Shown here piece after piece: positions 1-11,208 of a DNA stretch of 64,000 nucleotides (the first letter of the stretch is position 1; every line of letters starts with the position of its first letter). The position numbers and the translations under genes were made by a program. The notes below the pieces were generated by a model. It did not search any database, was not told the origin of the DNA, and was given only the letters and a program-made list of their open reading frames with translations. Location of the stretch: positions 446,699 to 510,698 of the forward strand of contig NC_030998.1 of NCBI RefSeq assembly GCF_000149955.1, given 5' to 3'. Source of the DNA: Fusarium oxysporum f. sp. lycopersici 4287 (taxonomy: Eukaryota > Ascomycota > Sordariomycetes > Hypocreales > Nectriaceae).

Positions 1-76
1 GGGTTATATTCTTGCTTTCCTTGACGATCCTTACAATAGCCCGAAATAGTTGGGATGGGAGCCGAAGCAAAATGTG

Positions 77-1603
77 CTAGGTCTCCCCCCTATGTCTGCT
101 GTAATTCATACACTGATACACTCCTAAAACAGCTAACATCATCGGGATTGAAATCACAAGATAAAGCCAGAAACTTTCCCCTCCAGGCGCATAGTCGCCC
201 GACATGCTGAATAGGGTAGCAACATATGCTAACGGTATGAACACCAATCCTAGCGTTGTAATATTTCTGGTTCTAACGGCGGCTTCTAAAGAAACTTGCT
301 GTTCTCTGAATGCCTGTCTGTTACCCGCTATGCCGGTCAAGGCAGTCATGGAGGAGTTAAGTTTCTCGACCCAGCTTCGGGCATGATTGTACTGGTGGTA
401 AAGCATCTGGAAATCGGCCGCCACGTCTTGCCAGGAGTTTATTTCTCGAGGGTTCGGACGTTCAAGGGGGAGCCGGAGTTGAACAAGAATACCTTCCAAG
501 TCCAGGCAGTGCAGTTGTAGCCTCCTTTCCAAAGTCTGGCAGTCACTCCAATTCACCTCGACTGCTGCCAGGTCCAATTTCGCAAAGTCAGAGGTCCATC
601 GCACCGGGCTCTGTGATTGAGCAATAGTTTTACGTAACTGATCGAGATGCGTCATGTAGAGGCTGCCGACAATTTTCTTGAGGAACAAGGAGACAATGTC
701 CGGTGTTTCGCAAGTCAGGCCTGGCAGCGAAGAATAGCTTGCGAGATAATAGCACAGATCGTCGGCGATACTGGTCTTCGGCGGGCCGGGTTTCGCCGTG
801 ATTCCAATATCCGAGGCAAAGAAATCGACATAAGCTCCTCCAGCTGGTTGCTGACCGACTGGGAAAACGTGCCCTCTGCCATCAGCCTCATTCCTTGTCA
901 CAACGTTGCTTAAGACTGGGTCGCATATAACTATGCCTAAAACGTAAGTTTAACACCAGTAAAACTGAATTCAATGGAAAGAGCCAGTACTTACTGGTCC
1001 AACCATCTTCTGATAACTTGTTCCAAACAAAGCATTTGCGCTTTACAGTGCCAACACTATCAAGTTTACCATTGACTCGGGTCAGACTTACATATCTTCC
1101 TGTCTCCGAGCACCTGAGGGGAGCGTGTTTGATAAGGCTACTCGGTAAGGTAACCAAGCTGCGAGGTGACATGGAGAGATATTGCTGCAATGCGAGGCCC
1201 GAGGTTAGCACGCTGCAAGACCCACCGCTTGTGGATGAAGCGGTCACTGTTCGCTCGTAGTTGGTAAACAAAGAAGGATGCATTCGAAAGTGGTTTCCAA
1301 GAACTGTTGCAAGTCTCTGTTCATATTCTCAAACACATACGCCGTTCGTCGAGGTTTACCACCTTTCCTATTTTGTGCCAAATGCTTAGCCAGAGAGACC
1401 GGCCCTTGAAGGGCCAACACAAGGAGCTTGTCAGTTTGATCATTGCCGAACTCGATAGCCCGAATATTGACCAGGCGGTTTTCCCAGGAAATTCCACATC
1501 TAAGAGGCTTAGGGTCTGGTTGGGCCAGATATGGGTCAGAGGCGCAGAAGCCATTAACATAATCCTGATATGGGCCATTCCACGCAATCCACGATTGGTT
1601 CAT
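77..1603 (-). pseudogene. CorA-like membrane protein gene with a frameshift
   Basis: Fungal protein ending in a CorA/ZntB-type ion-transporter domain. Coding parts run about 1603-1300, 1305-995 and 936-77, with a 58-bp intron at 937-994. The last exon ends in two hydrophobic segments, LGLVFIPLAYVATLFSMSG and FWLYLVISIPMMLAVLGV, the CorA hairpin layout with MSG where bacterial CorA has GMN. The N-terminal part (MNQSWIAWNGPY..) and the part starting LGNHFRMHPSLFTNYERT are in different frames that meet near 1297-1306. No intron fits there, and a one-base indel would join them, so the gene looks inactivated unless the base is a sequencing error. Transport is not shown for the fungal members; the N-terminal region is of unknown function. 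Confidence 0.62.
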
Positions 1604-2610
1604 TTTGACAGTTCATGTATCAGGATACAACTTTATAAATCTTTAAAGCACAAGTTATTAAAGCTCAAAAATGTTATTTAAATAGAACTACTACTCAAGG
1701 GAATGTGATTTGCGGGCTATAATGCATATCCCAGGCAACAGCGCTAAAAAGCGTCCCTTTTTTGTAATTTCAACATTTGTGGAGATACCACATTGAAAAA
1801 GAGCCAGGATCACATAAGGGGCGAGGATTTGCCTGGTGATACGGAAAAAAAAAATACATTACTGTGTTTTTATGTAGCACAGCCTCGATGTTTCTTTGTT
1901 ATTAACTACTGCATCTTCTGCCAGATGATGATATGCTCTGGCTGAATTGCTGTTGGTTGGGCAATGTCTCGATAATCCCAGCACCCAACCATGCATGCAA
2001 ATGGGAATAAAGTATCACTCGACCCCGCTATCATCGTATAATTATAGCTGAAGGAGAACATAAAAGCACTCTTTCTACTCTGTATTGCAGTGAGTATTAT
2101 TGCATCGACAGACTTATGCATAAAGTTGCTGTCGCTATAGTTACAAAACTGTCGATTGAAACGTATCGGCTTAGCTGCATTATCCGACATCGTGCCAGTC
2201 GAGTATGTTATCTGGAGTAGCGACCGTACTTGCAAAGTGCAATCTTGCTGAAGACTAATTATAGAATCGAAGAAGTTTGTGATTTAAGATCATAGAGTAA
2301 ATATCACTATATATTAGTAGGTAAATAGATACATGTAACCCGCACACTGATAAGGGCTTCTAGCCACGAAATCATCATAAATATGAATTATTTATACTGA
2401 TACCCTGGAGATCCCTGCATCAAGGTACCTATTTACTTCCAAGATAAATATACGGCACCGTTGTTCAAGTGTCAGTCCATGCCCCACAATACGGCCGAGT
2501 CAGCTTATGGAGATAAGTTTTATGTCCGGGACATCACTATATATCCTGGAGTAGTGGCCGTCGTGCAGTCACACACAACCTATGCAAATTGTCATCGATA
2601 GATTTACCCA
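1604..2610. other. Divergent intergenic region, no gene seen
   Basis: About 1 kb between the starts of the CorA-like gene and the NmrA-like gene. It is AT-rich and has an A run near 1845-1855. An antisense open frame at 1906-2235 has no recognisable domain and is not called. Confidence 0.5.
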
Positions 2611-3647
2611 ATGGTCAAAGTTGCTGTAGCTGGCGGCAGTGGCGTCCTAGGCCGGTCGTTGGTCGACGTGTTGGCAAATCAGTCAAAGCATGAAGGGATC
2701 ATCCTTACTCGCAAGGTATGTTAAAATTGAGCATATTGAGGCATGTGAGACTTACTTATGTAGGCGTCTGATGTTGAACTGGGTCTGCCGTCTTTCGTAG
2801 TCAATTACGACGATGTTGCCTCATTGACGAAGTTCCTCGATGAAAACAAAGTTGACACTATCATAAGTGCTTTCGGCATCAACAAGACCTCGTTGTCCCG
2901 TTCTCAGAACAACTTGATTAAGGCAGCTGATGCATCGTCCGTTACTCGACGCTTCATCCCTAGCTCCTTTGCTATCAAATACCCAGAGGAGTAAGTTTGA
3001 CATGGAGACGACTATTTGTCATAGTCATTAACGTGGTGAGCAGTGGCCCGGCAATTCTCCCTCTTCTACAGTCTTATTTTGACTCAATCGAAATGCTGCG
3101 TAATAGTGGTTTAGAATGGGCTGTTGTCCATAACGGAACGTTCTTAGACTACTTCTTTCCTCCGTCCGGTATCAAGACTTATTACAACCATGGCACCCTC
3201 GTGGTGGATATGCTCAACAATTCGGCTGCCATTCCGGGTACAGGTGACGAAGTTTTGGCTTTTACATATACTCTTGATGTTGCAAAATTCGTTATCGCGG
3301 CAGTCGACCTTGAGTCTTGGCCAACCGAGTTGCGGATCATCGGTACAAGGTTGACTTTCAATGAACTGATTGAGTTAGCCGAAAAGGCCAAGGGAAAGAA
3401 GTTTACAGTCACGTACGATAACTTGGACAAATTGAGAAGGTTCGAGATATCGGAATTGCCGGGACATGAGAAGGATTACCCCAAGTTTCCCAAGGAAGTC
3501 CTCTTACCTTTTCTCTCCATTTTCGAAAGGTGGATGGCTGAGGGTCATGGCGACCTGGAATACCGGGGCTCTTTGAATGAGATGTTCCCTGACATTGAGA
3601 CACTTACGGCGCAAGAGCTAATGGAGGTCTACTGGAAGGTGGGATAG
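2611..3647 (+). CDS. NmrA-like / isoflavone-reductase-like NAD(P)-binding protein
   Basis: Three exons: 2611-2715, 2764-2990 and 3044-3647; introns of 48 and 53 bp (GTATGT and GTAAGT donors). Predicted 311 aa, the usual size for the NmrA-like family. The N-terminus MVKVAVAGGSGVLGRSLVD is a Rossmann start with the G-x-x-G-x-x-G pattern for NAD(P). The middle contains the family-typical stretch RRFIPSSFAIKYPE and, after intron 2, a helix ending in LRNSGLEWAVVHNG, also typical. Members are atypical short-chain reductases (phenylpropanoid or isoflavone reductases in plants) or redox-sensing regulators such as NmrA; which applies here cannot be told. Intact and cytosolic by sequence. Confidence 0.88.
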
Positions 3648-3905
3648 CTTACGCTACTTAAAAGCAATATTTGCTTTTTTTGTCTTTACGGGGTGCTATT
3701 TACTGATCAGATTCCATATTTTCAATAATCCAATATATAGGTGCTTTGAGTACTGGTGAATCAGAAAGACACGACCAACAGGCGGGACTTGACACCCAGC
3801 TCGGATCGATTTGGCATCCGAAGTATGAACCTGCATCTAACTGAAGAAGTCATGGGATATTCAGAATCTGTAATTAGAGGATTATCGCAATACCACCTAT
3901 TTCGT

Positions 3906-5630
3906 TCATTCCCGTGGAATTCTGAATACAGGATACTCCATCCCCGCTTCAACCGGAATGATGTTGAACTTGACGTAGCTATCAATATTCTCCGGCTCAA
4001 GTGCGATAAAGGCCAAAGCTGCATTTTGTTGCCTCGTGCTAACGTAATAGCTTCCGACCGGTAGTACCACCTCTCGAATGGTTGAGTTGGTGATGACGGT
4101 GTTGAGGTACGTCCCTTCATACAGTCCAGGTTCAACAACAGAAGACTCAATCGTCAAAGTTTCCAAGGTTCGTCTAAACTCGTAGTTCATTCTCTCAACT
4201 TTCAGACCCAGGATTTCGAGTCTCTTTGCAACATCGGACCAAGTTCGTGGAATCACATAAGCTTCGGGTCTGGACCTGGTGAGATTGGCAATGGATGGGG
4301 TAGTCCGCTGGAAGTCGATCGGCACTTGGACCACGCTGCCGTTGCGAGTATCGACCATGGTAAATGTCCTGTTCTCTGGGACGTAGGAGTCTGTGATGAC
4401 AATGTCTTCATCGCTGTTGATGAATTCATCACGCGCATCCTCAACAACAGACTTGACGTTCTCAGCATTATCTCTCGCTAACTCAAGAATGGACTGGATC
4501 TTGATAAGAGCCGTTGCAACACGACGTTGGAAATGCTGATTGGCGATACGAATACCCCGCATCTCGAGGAGAAATGAGATCGTTTGTGTCAGCCCGACGG
4601 CATTACGGCCCGTGCGTGCCTCGGTCACAGCTTCAGTGAAGCGAATGCGTGAACCTTCAGTGCGGTTGGAAGGCCCAGTAACATATGGCTCCCACCGGAG
4701 GCCGTGAGACTCAAGTTCCTCCCCTACAGCTGGGATGAAGAAGTCAAGTAGCTGCTCGCGAATCTTGGGATGAATATTGGGGTTGATGCCGCCGGACAGC
4801 AGAGAGTCGGCGCCGTGTTGGTAGTGGCCGCCGTATATGGTCGGTGCGGTGAACTCGTCTGCAACGAAGATTAGTCATAGCAACTGAAGAATAATGAAGA
4901 CTACTTACGCATGTCAAGAGCAATGTGAGGGTTCCATTCACCGACAACTCGTTTGATCTCCCTAGACTGACCACGCATGAGCTTCAGATGCTCTCGGTTA
5001 GGATCAAGATTGGACGCCAATTGTCTCTGGAAATATGCAACACCATCGACGTTATACCTAGGAAGGATCTTGATGTCCATCTTCTCCAATATTGACTTGG
5101 CCCACGAAGGCTCGGCATCCATCTTGCCTAAAAATGCAAGAACAGACTCGTCGGCAGCGGGCTCATTACCGTGGATTGCGGCTTGGAGGTAGATGCGTAG
5201 CTTGTCGCTGCTCGAGTTGGTGTTTGGCAGGGATAAGAAGACATATGGAATCGCACGGCCTTCTTCGGATTGAAAAGCCGCTGATTCATAGGTCATCCAG
5301 TCATGCTTCTGAGCTAGATTGCGAATGAAGTAGTCTTTCGAGTGAATTAGTACATTTCATGGAGGAATCGAGACTGGTGATCTCACCGAGTTCAATTTCA
5401 TCAGTCGGACCCTCCGTGCCGTTGGAGAAGCGCGCGGGTACCTTTCCAGGGTTCAAGAACGCCGGGGATCGGAGTGTGATGTTGATATCAGGGAAATTGG
5501 CCGATACGAGGTCAGAGTCTTTGGTGGTAGGTGCCCAGTTCTCGCCATACTGGAGACCTCTCTGAATACCACCTGACTGCCCTGCGACACTAGATAGGAG
5601 GGCCGCAAAGGTTATGATACGTTGAGCCAT
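3906..5630 (-). CDS. Secreted M14-family zinc carboxypeptidase
   Basis: Three exons, 5630-5387, 5334-4909 and 4858-3906; introns 5335-5386 (52 bp) and 4859-4908 (50 bp). Predicted 540 aa. A signal peptide (MAQRIITFAALLSSVAGQ) indicates secretion. Zinc-site motifs are present: AIHGNEPA (H-x-x-E, about residue 130), then DMHEF, whose third-ligand His codon is split by intron 2 and restored by splicing. RYNVDGV and LDPNREH lie between them, as in M14 enzymes. The catalytic Glu candidate is in TISFLLEMRG. Several N-x-S/T sites fit a secreted glycoprotein. It should release C-terminal residues from peptides outside the cell; substrate preference is not readable. A TTTAAATA element lies about 80 bp upstream (5711-5718). 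Confidence 0.9.
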
Positions 5631-6238
5631 TTTGGAAAGATTCTGGATTGATTCGCAATTCGCTGCACGTTAATGGGAGTGCCGCCTATGCTTCTGCGGG
5701 TGCATCAGCCTTTAAATACGACGCATCGTGCTGCCATTGCGCCGGCGCCGTGGTTGATCGGACCTTATTCTGAACCCGTACGATGCCCAGTATTGATCGT
5801 CGCATTGCATCTAAATACCGTGACATCAAGCAGGACCTTATTATCAATTACCTCCGCATTCTAACCGAGTTGATGCGATGGACTGACTGACGAACTGAGG
5901 GGTATGCTTGGCATCAATGATACTCTGGAGACAGTGGATGATGAGCAAGAAGAATTACCGAATGAGGTAGGTCGGTAGATAAGCTTAAGTAAAACTCCGC
6001 AATAACCCGATTTTAGTGCAACGTTTATTATGCTTCGCTTTAGACTCGGGATCAGCAGCTCCTCGACGTAACCGACCTCTATATTCCTAGTTGTATTGCC
6101 GTACAGACAGCGCAGGCAGCTGGAAAAAGACTTGCAAGAAACACTTTTGGCATAACACTCCATATAGTGTGTTAAAGCTATGTATAAAATTGTCCTCAGA
6201 AGAAGGCAATTCTTGACTCTTACTCAGGCTTTCAAGCA
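5631..6238. other. Intergenic region, promoter of the carboxypeptidase
   Basis: About 600 bp holding the upstream region of the carboxypeptidase gene and AT-rich sequence. No coding sequence is supported; the open frame at 5861-6163 has no recognisable content. Confidence 0.5.
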
Positions 6239-7162
6239 TCAGTGTAGGCCCCACTCCACGGCTTCCACAGCGTGCCCATTAGTAGGAGCATCTTGAGGAG
6301 GTACCTCAACGAGAACCTCACCAGGCTCCTCATCAGCACCAGCTTCCATATCATACTTCGCCTCATCAACCAGGAGTACTTCATGCGCCTGCTGAAAGTA
6401 CGACTGAACCTCTCCCAAAACCTTCTGCTGCTTCTTCTCCTCTTCCTCAAGCTTCTTAACCTCAACCAGAGCCTCAGCAGGCCCCATGTTCCAGGAGGAC
6501 TCACGAGTGAGCGCTCTGATCTCGGTTGAGTTCTTGCGAACATCATCCTCGAACAGCTCTGGTAGTCTAACCGACGGTGCCCAGAGGCTCGCTCAGCTCG
6601 TACATGAACCGATCGGGATTGACAACCGCTGTCCATCCTAGGCTCAATGCGATGGAGAGAAGAGGGCCAACGCCTGGAAAAAAACCAAGACTGACGGTAA
6701 TGGCGTTCTTGAAGAAGTCCTCGAACCAGATTTCTTTCTCACCCTTTCCTCACTCAATGCTCAACCCACTGTGCGCTTGTGCAATGGTAAGCCAGCTAAA
6801 GTCATACCCATCGTCGTAGGAGTCTGCGACAGGGACTGTTCGATAGAGTCCCGATGGACAAGCTCGATGAACTTAGCTTGGTAGGGGTTAACCTTGCGGA
6901 ACTGACGAGGGCAACTAAGGGGCTCCGTCAGACCCGTGATATCAAATCCGAAAGTCACATCCCGCCAGACCCTCAGCCCGCTCATCGTGTCTGTTTCGTG
7001 ACCTGGGAAGTTCGAGTCTCCGCGCCAGATATCCACGACTCTGTTCTGGGTGAAGGAGACCTGCAGCCACCTGCTGAGGTGTGGATGGTCCTCACTAGCA
7101 TCGAAGGCTATGGGGATGCAGGTAGCTCTAATACGGGCAGGCATCTGAGATATATCTGTCAA
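6239..7162 (-). pseudogene. Degenerate gene of unknown function, at least three lesions
   Basis: Protein-like sequence runs leftward through three frames. The first part (7162 to about 6845) includes HPHLSRWLQVSFTQNR and VNPYQAKFIELVHR. It continues in another frame as VADSYDDGYDFSWLTIAQAH, meets a TGA at 6750-6752, and carries on in the same frame as EIWFEDFFKNAITVSLGFF and LGWTAVVNPDRFMYEL. A further frame change near 6588-6598 leads to PELFEDDVRKNSTEIRAL and a charged tail with a KKLEEEEKKQQK coiled-coil stretch ending at 6239. The hydrophobic glycine-rich stretch after DFFKNA could be a membrane segment. I do not recognise the family. The even quality of the pieces across frames points to a recently lost gene rather than to chance open frames. 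Confidence 0.6.
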
Positions 7163-8054
7163 TTACTGCGGCCCGAGCCTTTACTTAATGATTAATGCCT
7201 TAGCGCTGAGATCAAGTTAGTAACTAGTTTCGTGGTATCACTTTCTTCTAATCACAGACGTGATGGCACTGGAGCAACGGGAGACAGGTCAAAGTGTCTC
7301 GGCGGTATTTATAATTTATGTTCTATCCTAATCTTTATCTATTCCCCAACACTGGCCGAAGGTGATAAAGAACGAAATTTTAATTCTAGCGGCGAGCCTC
7401 TTTACTGCTCTACTGTGAAACCTAGCTTTAAGTGAGTGCCAGTTCGGACCAACCATGTTGACGTTTTGGTACTATGATAAAGCCATAAGGGGAGAAGCTT
7501 CGGCCACATTTCAAGAATATCTGTCGTAGTACATGTGATTTGCAACAAGACCTTGGAAGATGGCGGAGAGGAACCTGAAGCGCTTCAAATCAACTGTTAC
7601 CAAAGTCATCTGCTACAAGATCAACACAGGGGTGACCCAATTGGGCTAGAGTATGTCGAGAAGATCAGGGGGCTATGTTAATTGGAGATGGCTGAATTGA
7701 ATCAATTATACGAGCAAGAATCAGGCTTAAAAGCCTAAGGGCTAGGAGGAACACCATCCTTGTAAACTAGACTAGTTGTTATTAATTCACCATCAAATCT
7801 AGTCTCCTGGTTTCTTCCCACCTGTGCCCGGAAATGCCCCGCACTGCCGTTTCTGGCGGTGCTAGTTGTTGATCAATTTGTTTCGATAGGCTTGAAGCTA
7901 TTGCTAAAGCCTTGGCCAATGTCATAAGTATCCCTCGACAAGCTGAAGTCGTTGGGGGCCATATTTAAATTCTAGGCATAGTATAAGTATAAGGTTTAGT
8001 ACAATCAGGCCAGAAGGAGGATTCAGTAAAAGTGCCCTTTCCGCAGCCACGATC
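7163..8054. other. Intergenic region, no gene supported
   Basis: About 900 bp with scattered short open frames only. The last 150 bp (from about 7905) are the promoter of the next gene and resemble sequence at about 9250-9300 upstream of its degenerate copy (shared block around CCTTGGCCAA). Confidence 0.45.
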
Positions 8055-8843
8055 ATGAAGCTATTTGCAGCAATCCTCCTTTTGGTGTTTTCAGCTACAG
8101 CTGTCTCGCTGTCCAGACGTGACTGCAAATCCTTCGATCTCAGCGGCACAGGACGCAAAGGATGGTCCAGGATGGGTCAACCAATCCGGGTATCAGAAAT
8201 CGTAAACTGCACCGCGGAAAGAGCCAAAGAAAACGGCGATGGCAAAGGAAACTGCAATATACAGCGCTATAGAATGGGAATCATCGCCAACGCAACAATC
8301 AACAGCACTGACGGCGCAACCCATCAAGCACCAGCTCCAGCAAACCTCAACACTTCCATGACAAACAAAAAGGCCATCATCAAAGCTCTCAAAAAGGATG
8401 CAGGGCCACTGGAAAACGTCACTCTGGACAGACTCGTCGTGCTGTCGTTTACTGCCCCCTTTAACGCAACGCCAAACGGGACTTATGGGTATTGGACATT
8501 TACGCCTGCAATGCAGTGCTGGCGAGGATATCCGAAAGACTGTGATGGCGATTTGGAGGAGGACTTGGACGGTTATCCGGCTGTGGTGTGCGGCTTTAGG
8601 CTTAAGAGCAATGGGACGGATGGGAATGGAACCTTGTATGAAGGCAATGCTAGTTTCGTGGAGAGGTACGAAGAAGATGCCCTTATAAAGTCTGAGATCA
8701 GGCCTTGGCCAGAATTTATCAGGGCTCGTGAAATGGGAAGGGAATGGGATGAAGCTGATGTAGACTCCGGGGCCATGAGATATTATGGAATATCAACGGC
8801 TGCCATCTGGTCATCCCTTGCTTGTCTATTTGTATTTATCTAA
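8055..8843 (+). CDS. Secreted, probably GPI-anchored glycoprotein of unknown function
   Basis: Single exon, 262 aa. It begins with a signal peptide (MKLFAAILLLVFSATAVSLS) followed by RR-D, a possible Kex2-type dibasic site. The C-terminus is hydrophobic (ISTAAIWSSLACLFVFI) after small residues (DVDSGAM), the layout of a GPI-anchor signal. The mature part has few cysteines (CKSF, VNCT, GNCN, MQCW, KDC, VVCG) and many N-x-S/T sequons (NATINST, NVT, NAT, NGT, NAS). No catalytic domain is recognised; a cell-surface role is inferred. A broken tandem paralogue follows at 9392-9866, and promoter similarity shows that the upstream region was duplicated too. Confidence 0.82.
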   Translation: MKLFAAILLLVFSATAVSLSRRDCKSFDLSGTGRKGWSRMGQPIRVSEIVNCTAERAKENGDGKGNCNIQRYRMGIIANATINSTDGATHQAPAPANLNTSMTNKKAIIKALKKDAGPLENVTLDRLVVLSFTAPFNATPNGTYGYWTFTPAMQCWRGYPKDCDGDLEEDLDGYPAVVCGFRLKSNGTDGNGTLYEGNASFVERYEEDALIKSEIRPWPEFIRAREMGREWDEADVDSGAMRYYGISTAAIWSSLACLFVFI

Positions 8844-9391
8844 CATAGGAACTCATATGTCCGCATTACATCGAAGTCTTGTATCAACTCACAGAGCCTT
8901 CTCACACATGCCACTGTTTACAAGCATAATGTGCCGACGCATGTGGATACTACTCAAACCTCACGCCGCTTTAGAGAAGAGTGCGCTAAGCTTCACAGTA
9001 GTTCACTGACATGACCTTGAATTCTTGGTATATATAATAACGCAAAGTTGTGTAGGTACGGTTGAAAAAGTTACATGGGAACTGTAGAGCTAAATAAACA
9101 CTCAGACCTACAGAACTCAACATGAAGGTGACGAAAACAAGTAGAATTACCAACCTTGTGACTTAGAAATTTCCACATCGGGATCTTGACATCGTTGGTT
9201 ATCTAAATGGTCTGAAATGGTTGTTTTTATAGGCCTCTAGGCAATCGCGCCACCTTGGCCAACGTCACTGAAGCGACAAGAGCTGAAAGAATTGGCGACC
9301 ATTTTCAAGATCAAGGCAGCAACGCAAAACATAAAAGGACCTGACTCCACTCTAAAGAGGCCCTCCGAATTAACAGTCGGTTCAGATGTTC
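8844..9391. other. Intergenic region between the tandem copies
   Basis: Holds the 3' flank of the GPI-like gene and the duplicated promoter of the broken copy. The block near 9250-9300 resembles about 7905-7965. No other gene is seen. Confidence 0.5.
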
Positions 9392-9866
9392 ATGAGAATG
9401 AAGTTTACAATCTTCTTCCTCATACTGTTCCCAACCGCATCGCTGTCGTTTTCAAAGCGCAGCTGCAAAACTTTCAACCTAGAATCATGACTCCAAAGGC
9501 TACTTTGATATGGGTGGCGCGACTCGACTCTCTGAACTAGTCAACTGCACCGCAGAGAGAGCAAAAGAAAATGGTGACGACAGGGGTAAATGCAAGATCC
9601 AGAGCTCAAAGATAGGCATCATCCTCAATTCAACCATCACCGATACCTGCAATATGCTTCTAGACACGTATCTGGAGAATAGTGACCCCAACTCTAGGGT
9701 CGAACCTGGTGTTAGGCCATGACCAGATTATGACAGGGCTGTTAAGATGGCTGAGGAGTGGGGGAAGAATGATGTGCATGTGGAGGAGCCATTGGCCACG
9801 AGGTTTTACAATGTGTTCCCGACTCTAGTTTTGTCATCGCTTGGGTCCGTATTTATACTGATTTAA
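9392..9866 (+). pseudogene. Degenerate tandem copy of the GPI-like secreted protein gene
   Basis: Paralogue of the gene at 8055-8843. The signal peptide part (MKFTIFFLILFPTASLSFSK, from 9398) ends at a TGA at 9488-9490. The matching sequence then continues one frame over with RLSELVNCTAERAKENGDD, closely like VSEIVNCTAERAKENGDG in the intact copy. About 100 residues of the middle are missing. A second TGA at 9720-9722 stands exactly where the intact gene has the Trp of RPWPEF, after which the frame continues to a hydrophobic GPI-type tail (VLSSLGSVFILI) and TAA at 9864-9866. One frameshift, one internal deletion and one nonsense change make it a pseudogene. Confidence 0.85.
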
Positions 9867-10120
9867 TCAATCAGCCCTAGTGCTTGCATCTTGCTATATG
9901 GAAATGGGCACGATTGGCTCCTCAGATGTAGAATTGCTCGAAGTTGAACGGCCTGTTACGCGCATGGAGCAGCTTTCATAGTACCAAGAAACCTCTTTTA
10001 TGATTATTCAATCGTTATCGGGATTTTCTATCTAGCTCTACCTGTTACGTCTGACCGCATTTGAGCAATGCCTGGCCGCGTTTGGCTTACAGAGGTCAAG
10101 TGGAGACCTTTTCACAAGAA

Positions 10121-10173
10121 GTGCCGGCCAAGAAACCGTGCCGGCCGGTACCATTTACCGGCATAATGCCGGC
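10121..10173. promoter_or_regulatory. Cluster of GCCGGC/CCGGC motifs with an inverted repeat
   Basis: GCCGGC at 10123-10128, GCCGGCCGG at 10140-10148 and a perfect-arm inverted repeat CCGGCATAATGCCGG at 10158-10172 (7-bp arms, 1-bp centre). It lies about 270-320 bp before the RidA start codon. CGG-centred inverted repeats are typical targets of Zn2Cys6 factors; the binding factor is unknown. Confidence 0.5.
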
Positions 10174-10300
10174 AAAGCTAAAAGTTGTCAGTGCTAGTGA
10201 AATGGCCCATCAAGATTGTTCTTTGGCCAGCTCTGGAATCCTGTCCCGCATGGTGCCGGACATGAGACCGGTTTCTCCGTACTAGCGGGTTTGGAAGAAG

Positions 10301-10306
10301 TATAAA
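10301..10306 (+). promoter_or_regulatory. Candidate TATA box of the RidA-family gene
   Basis: TATAAA about 140 bp before the predicted start codon at 10445. Confidence 0.4.
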
Positions 10307-10444
10307 TGCTCCTCATTGACAAGGCTGGGGGTCCACGTAGACGGCCATCTTGTACAGTAAATGCATATATACTCAGGTTTCGTGGAGCGCAGTATAACAA
10401 GGGCGTCTTAACGTGAAAGAAGAAGCTATTTTTAGAAGATCTAA

Positions 10445-10969
10445 ATGGACGGCAAGATGTCATCAGACCAGACCACCGTTTCAACATCACAGGGATGCCC
10501 AGGTGAGCAACACCAAAACTCAACCAGCCATAGAGAAAGACGCTGACTCTTTGTGACAGCAATCGGACCTTATGTATAACTCCTTCTCAATCGATAGCAG
10601 CACTACACTACTAACTCTTACCGCAAGTCCCAAGCTGTAATCGCCGGCCCTTATGTCTTCCTCTCAGGCCAGATCCCAATCGACTCAACCGGCAAACCTC
10701 TCGAAGGAAGTATCGCAGACAAAACTCACGCATGCTGCAAGAGCGTCCAGGCAGTTTTGTCAGCGGCCGGTAGTGACATAAGCCGCGTGGCAAAGGTCAC
10801 AGTGTTCTTAGATGATATGAAGAACTTTGCCGAGTTCAACGCGGTTTATGAGACCTATTTCACTCATAAGCCGGCTAGAAGCTGTGTAGCGGTGAAGACT
10901 CTGCCTAAGAATCTGGAGGTAGAGATTGAATGCGTGGCTTTGATGAATACCAATGAGCCTCGACTGTGA
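10445..10969 (+). CDS. RidA/YjgF/YER057c family imine deaminase
   Basis: Three exons, 10445-10502, 10560-10573 and 10628-10969; the middle exon is only 14 bp. Predicted 137 aa, normal for RidA. Family motifs after splicing: AIGPYSQAV (joined across both introns), VFLSGQIPID, and the C-terminal PARSCVAVKTLPKN..VEIECVA, whose Arg and Glu correspond to the residues that bind the imine carboxylate. RidA proteins hydrolyse reactive 2-imino or 2-enamino acids to 2-oxo acids and ammonia. The convergent neighbour encodes a D-amino-acid oxidase, whose product is exactly such an imino acid, so the two probably work together. Both upstream regions carry CCGG-core motifs. Confidence 0.92.
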
Positions 10970-11208
10970 ACATTGGAAACTGGGGCCCCAGAAAGAAGAA
11001 TAGCCAGTTAGCTTTACCCTTTAGTTAAGAAAAGACATATATTGAGATCTCAGTATCATCTATCCACACCCAGACAGAAAGGGACTTGATGTGCAGATGT
11101 GTTACTTGCAGTTGAGATCTGTGGCTGAGAGCTTATATCACCATACAGAACATAGAACATGATGTGCTAGTGAAAAATCAATGGATATTTAAGAAGACTA
11201 AAGACATG

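Larger units (their letters stand above)
9867..10444. other. Upstream region of the RidA-family gene
   Basis: About 580 bp between the broken GPI-like copy and the RidA start. It contains a cluster of CCGG-core motifs (10123-10173, 10255-10272) and a TATAAA at 10301-10306. No coding sequence is supported. Confidence 0.55.

Noticed and set aside
1906..2235. Antisense open frame of 109 codons
   Set aside because: No domain, signal peptide or splice pattern; composition looks like chance in an AT-rich intergenic region.
9720..9722. RIP mutation as the cause of the Trp-to-stop change
   Set aside because: The changed base is not in the preferred CpA context on either strand, and no general C-to-T decay of the copy is evident by eye.
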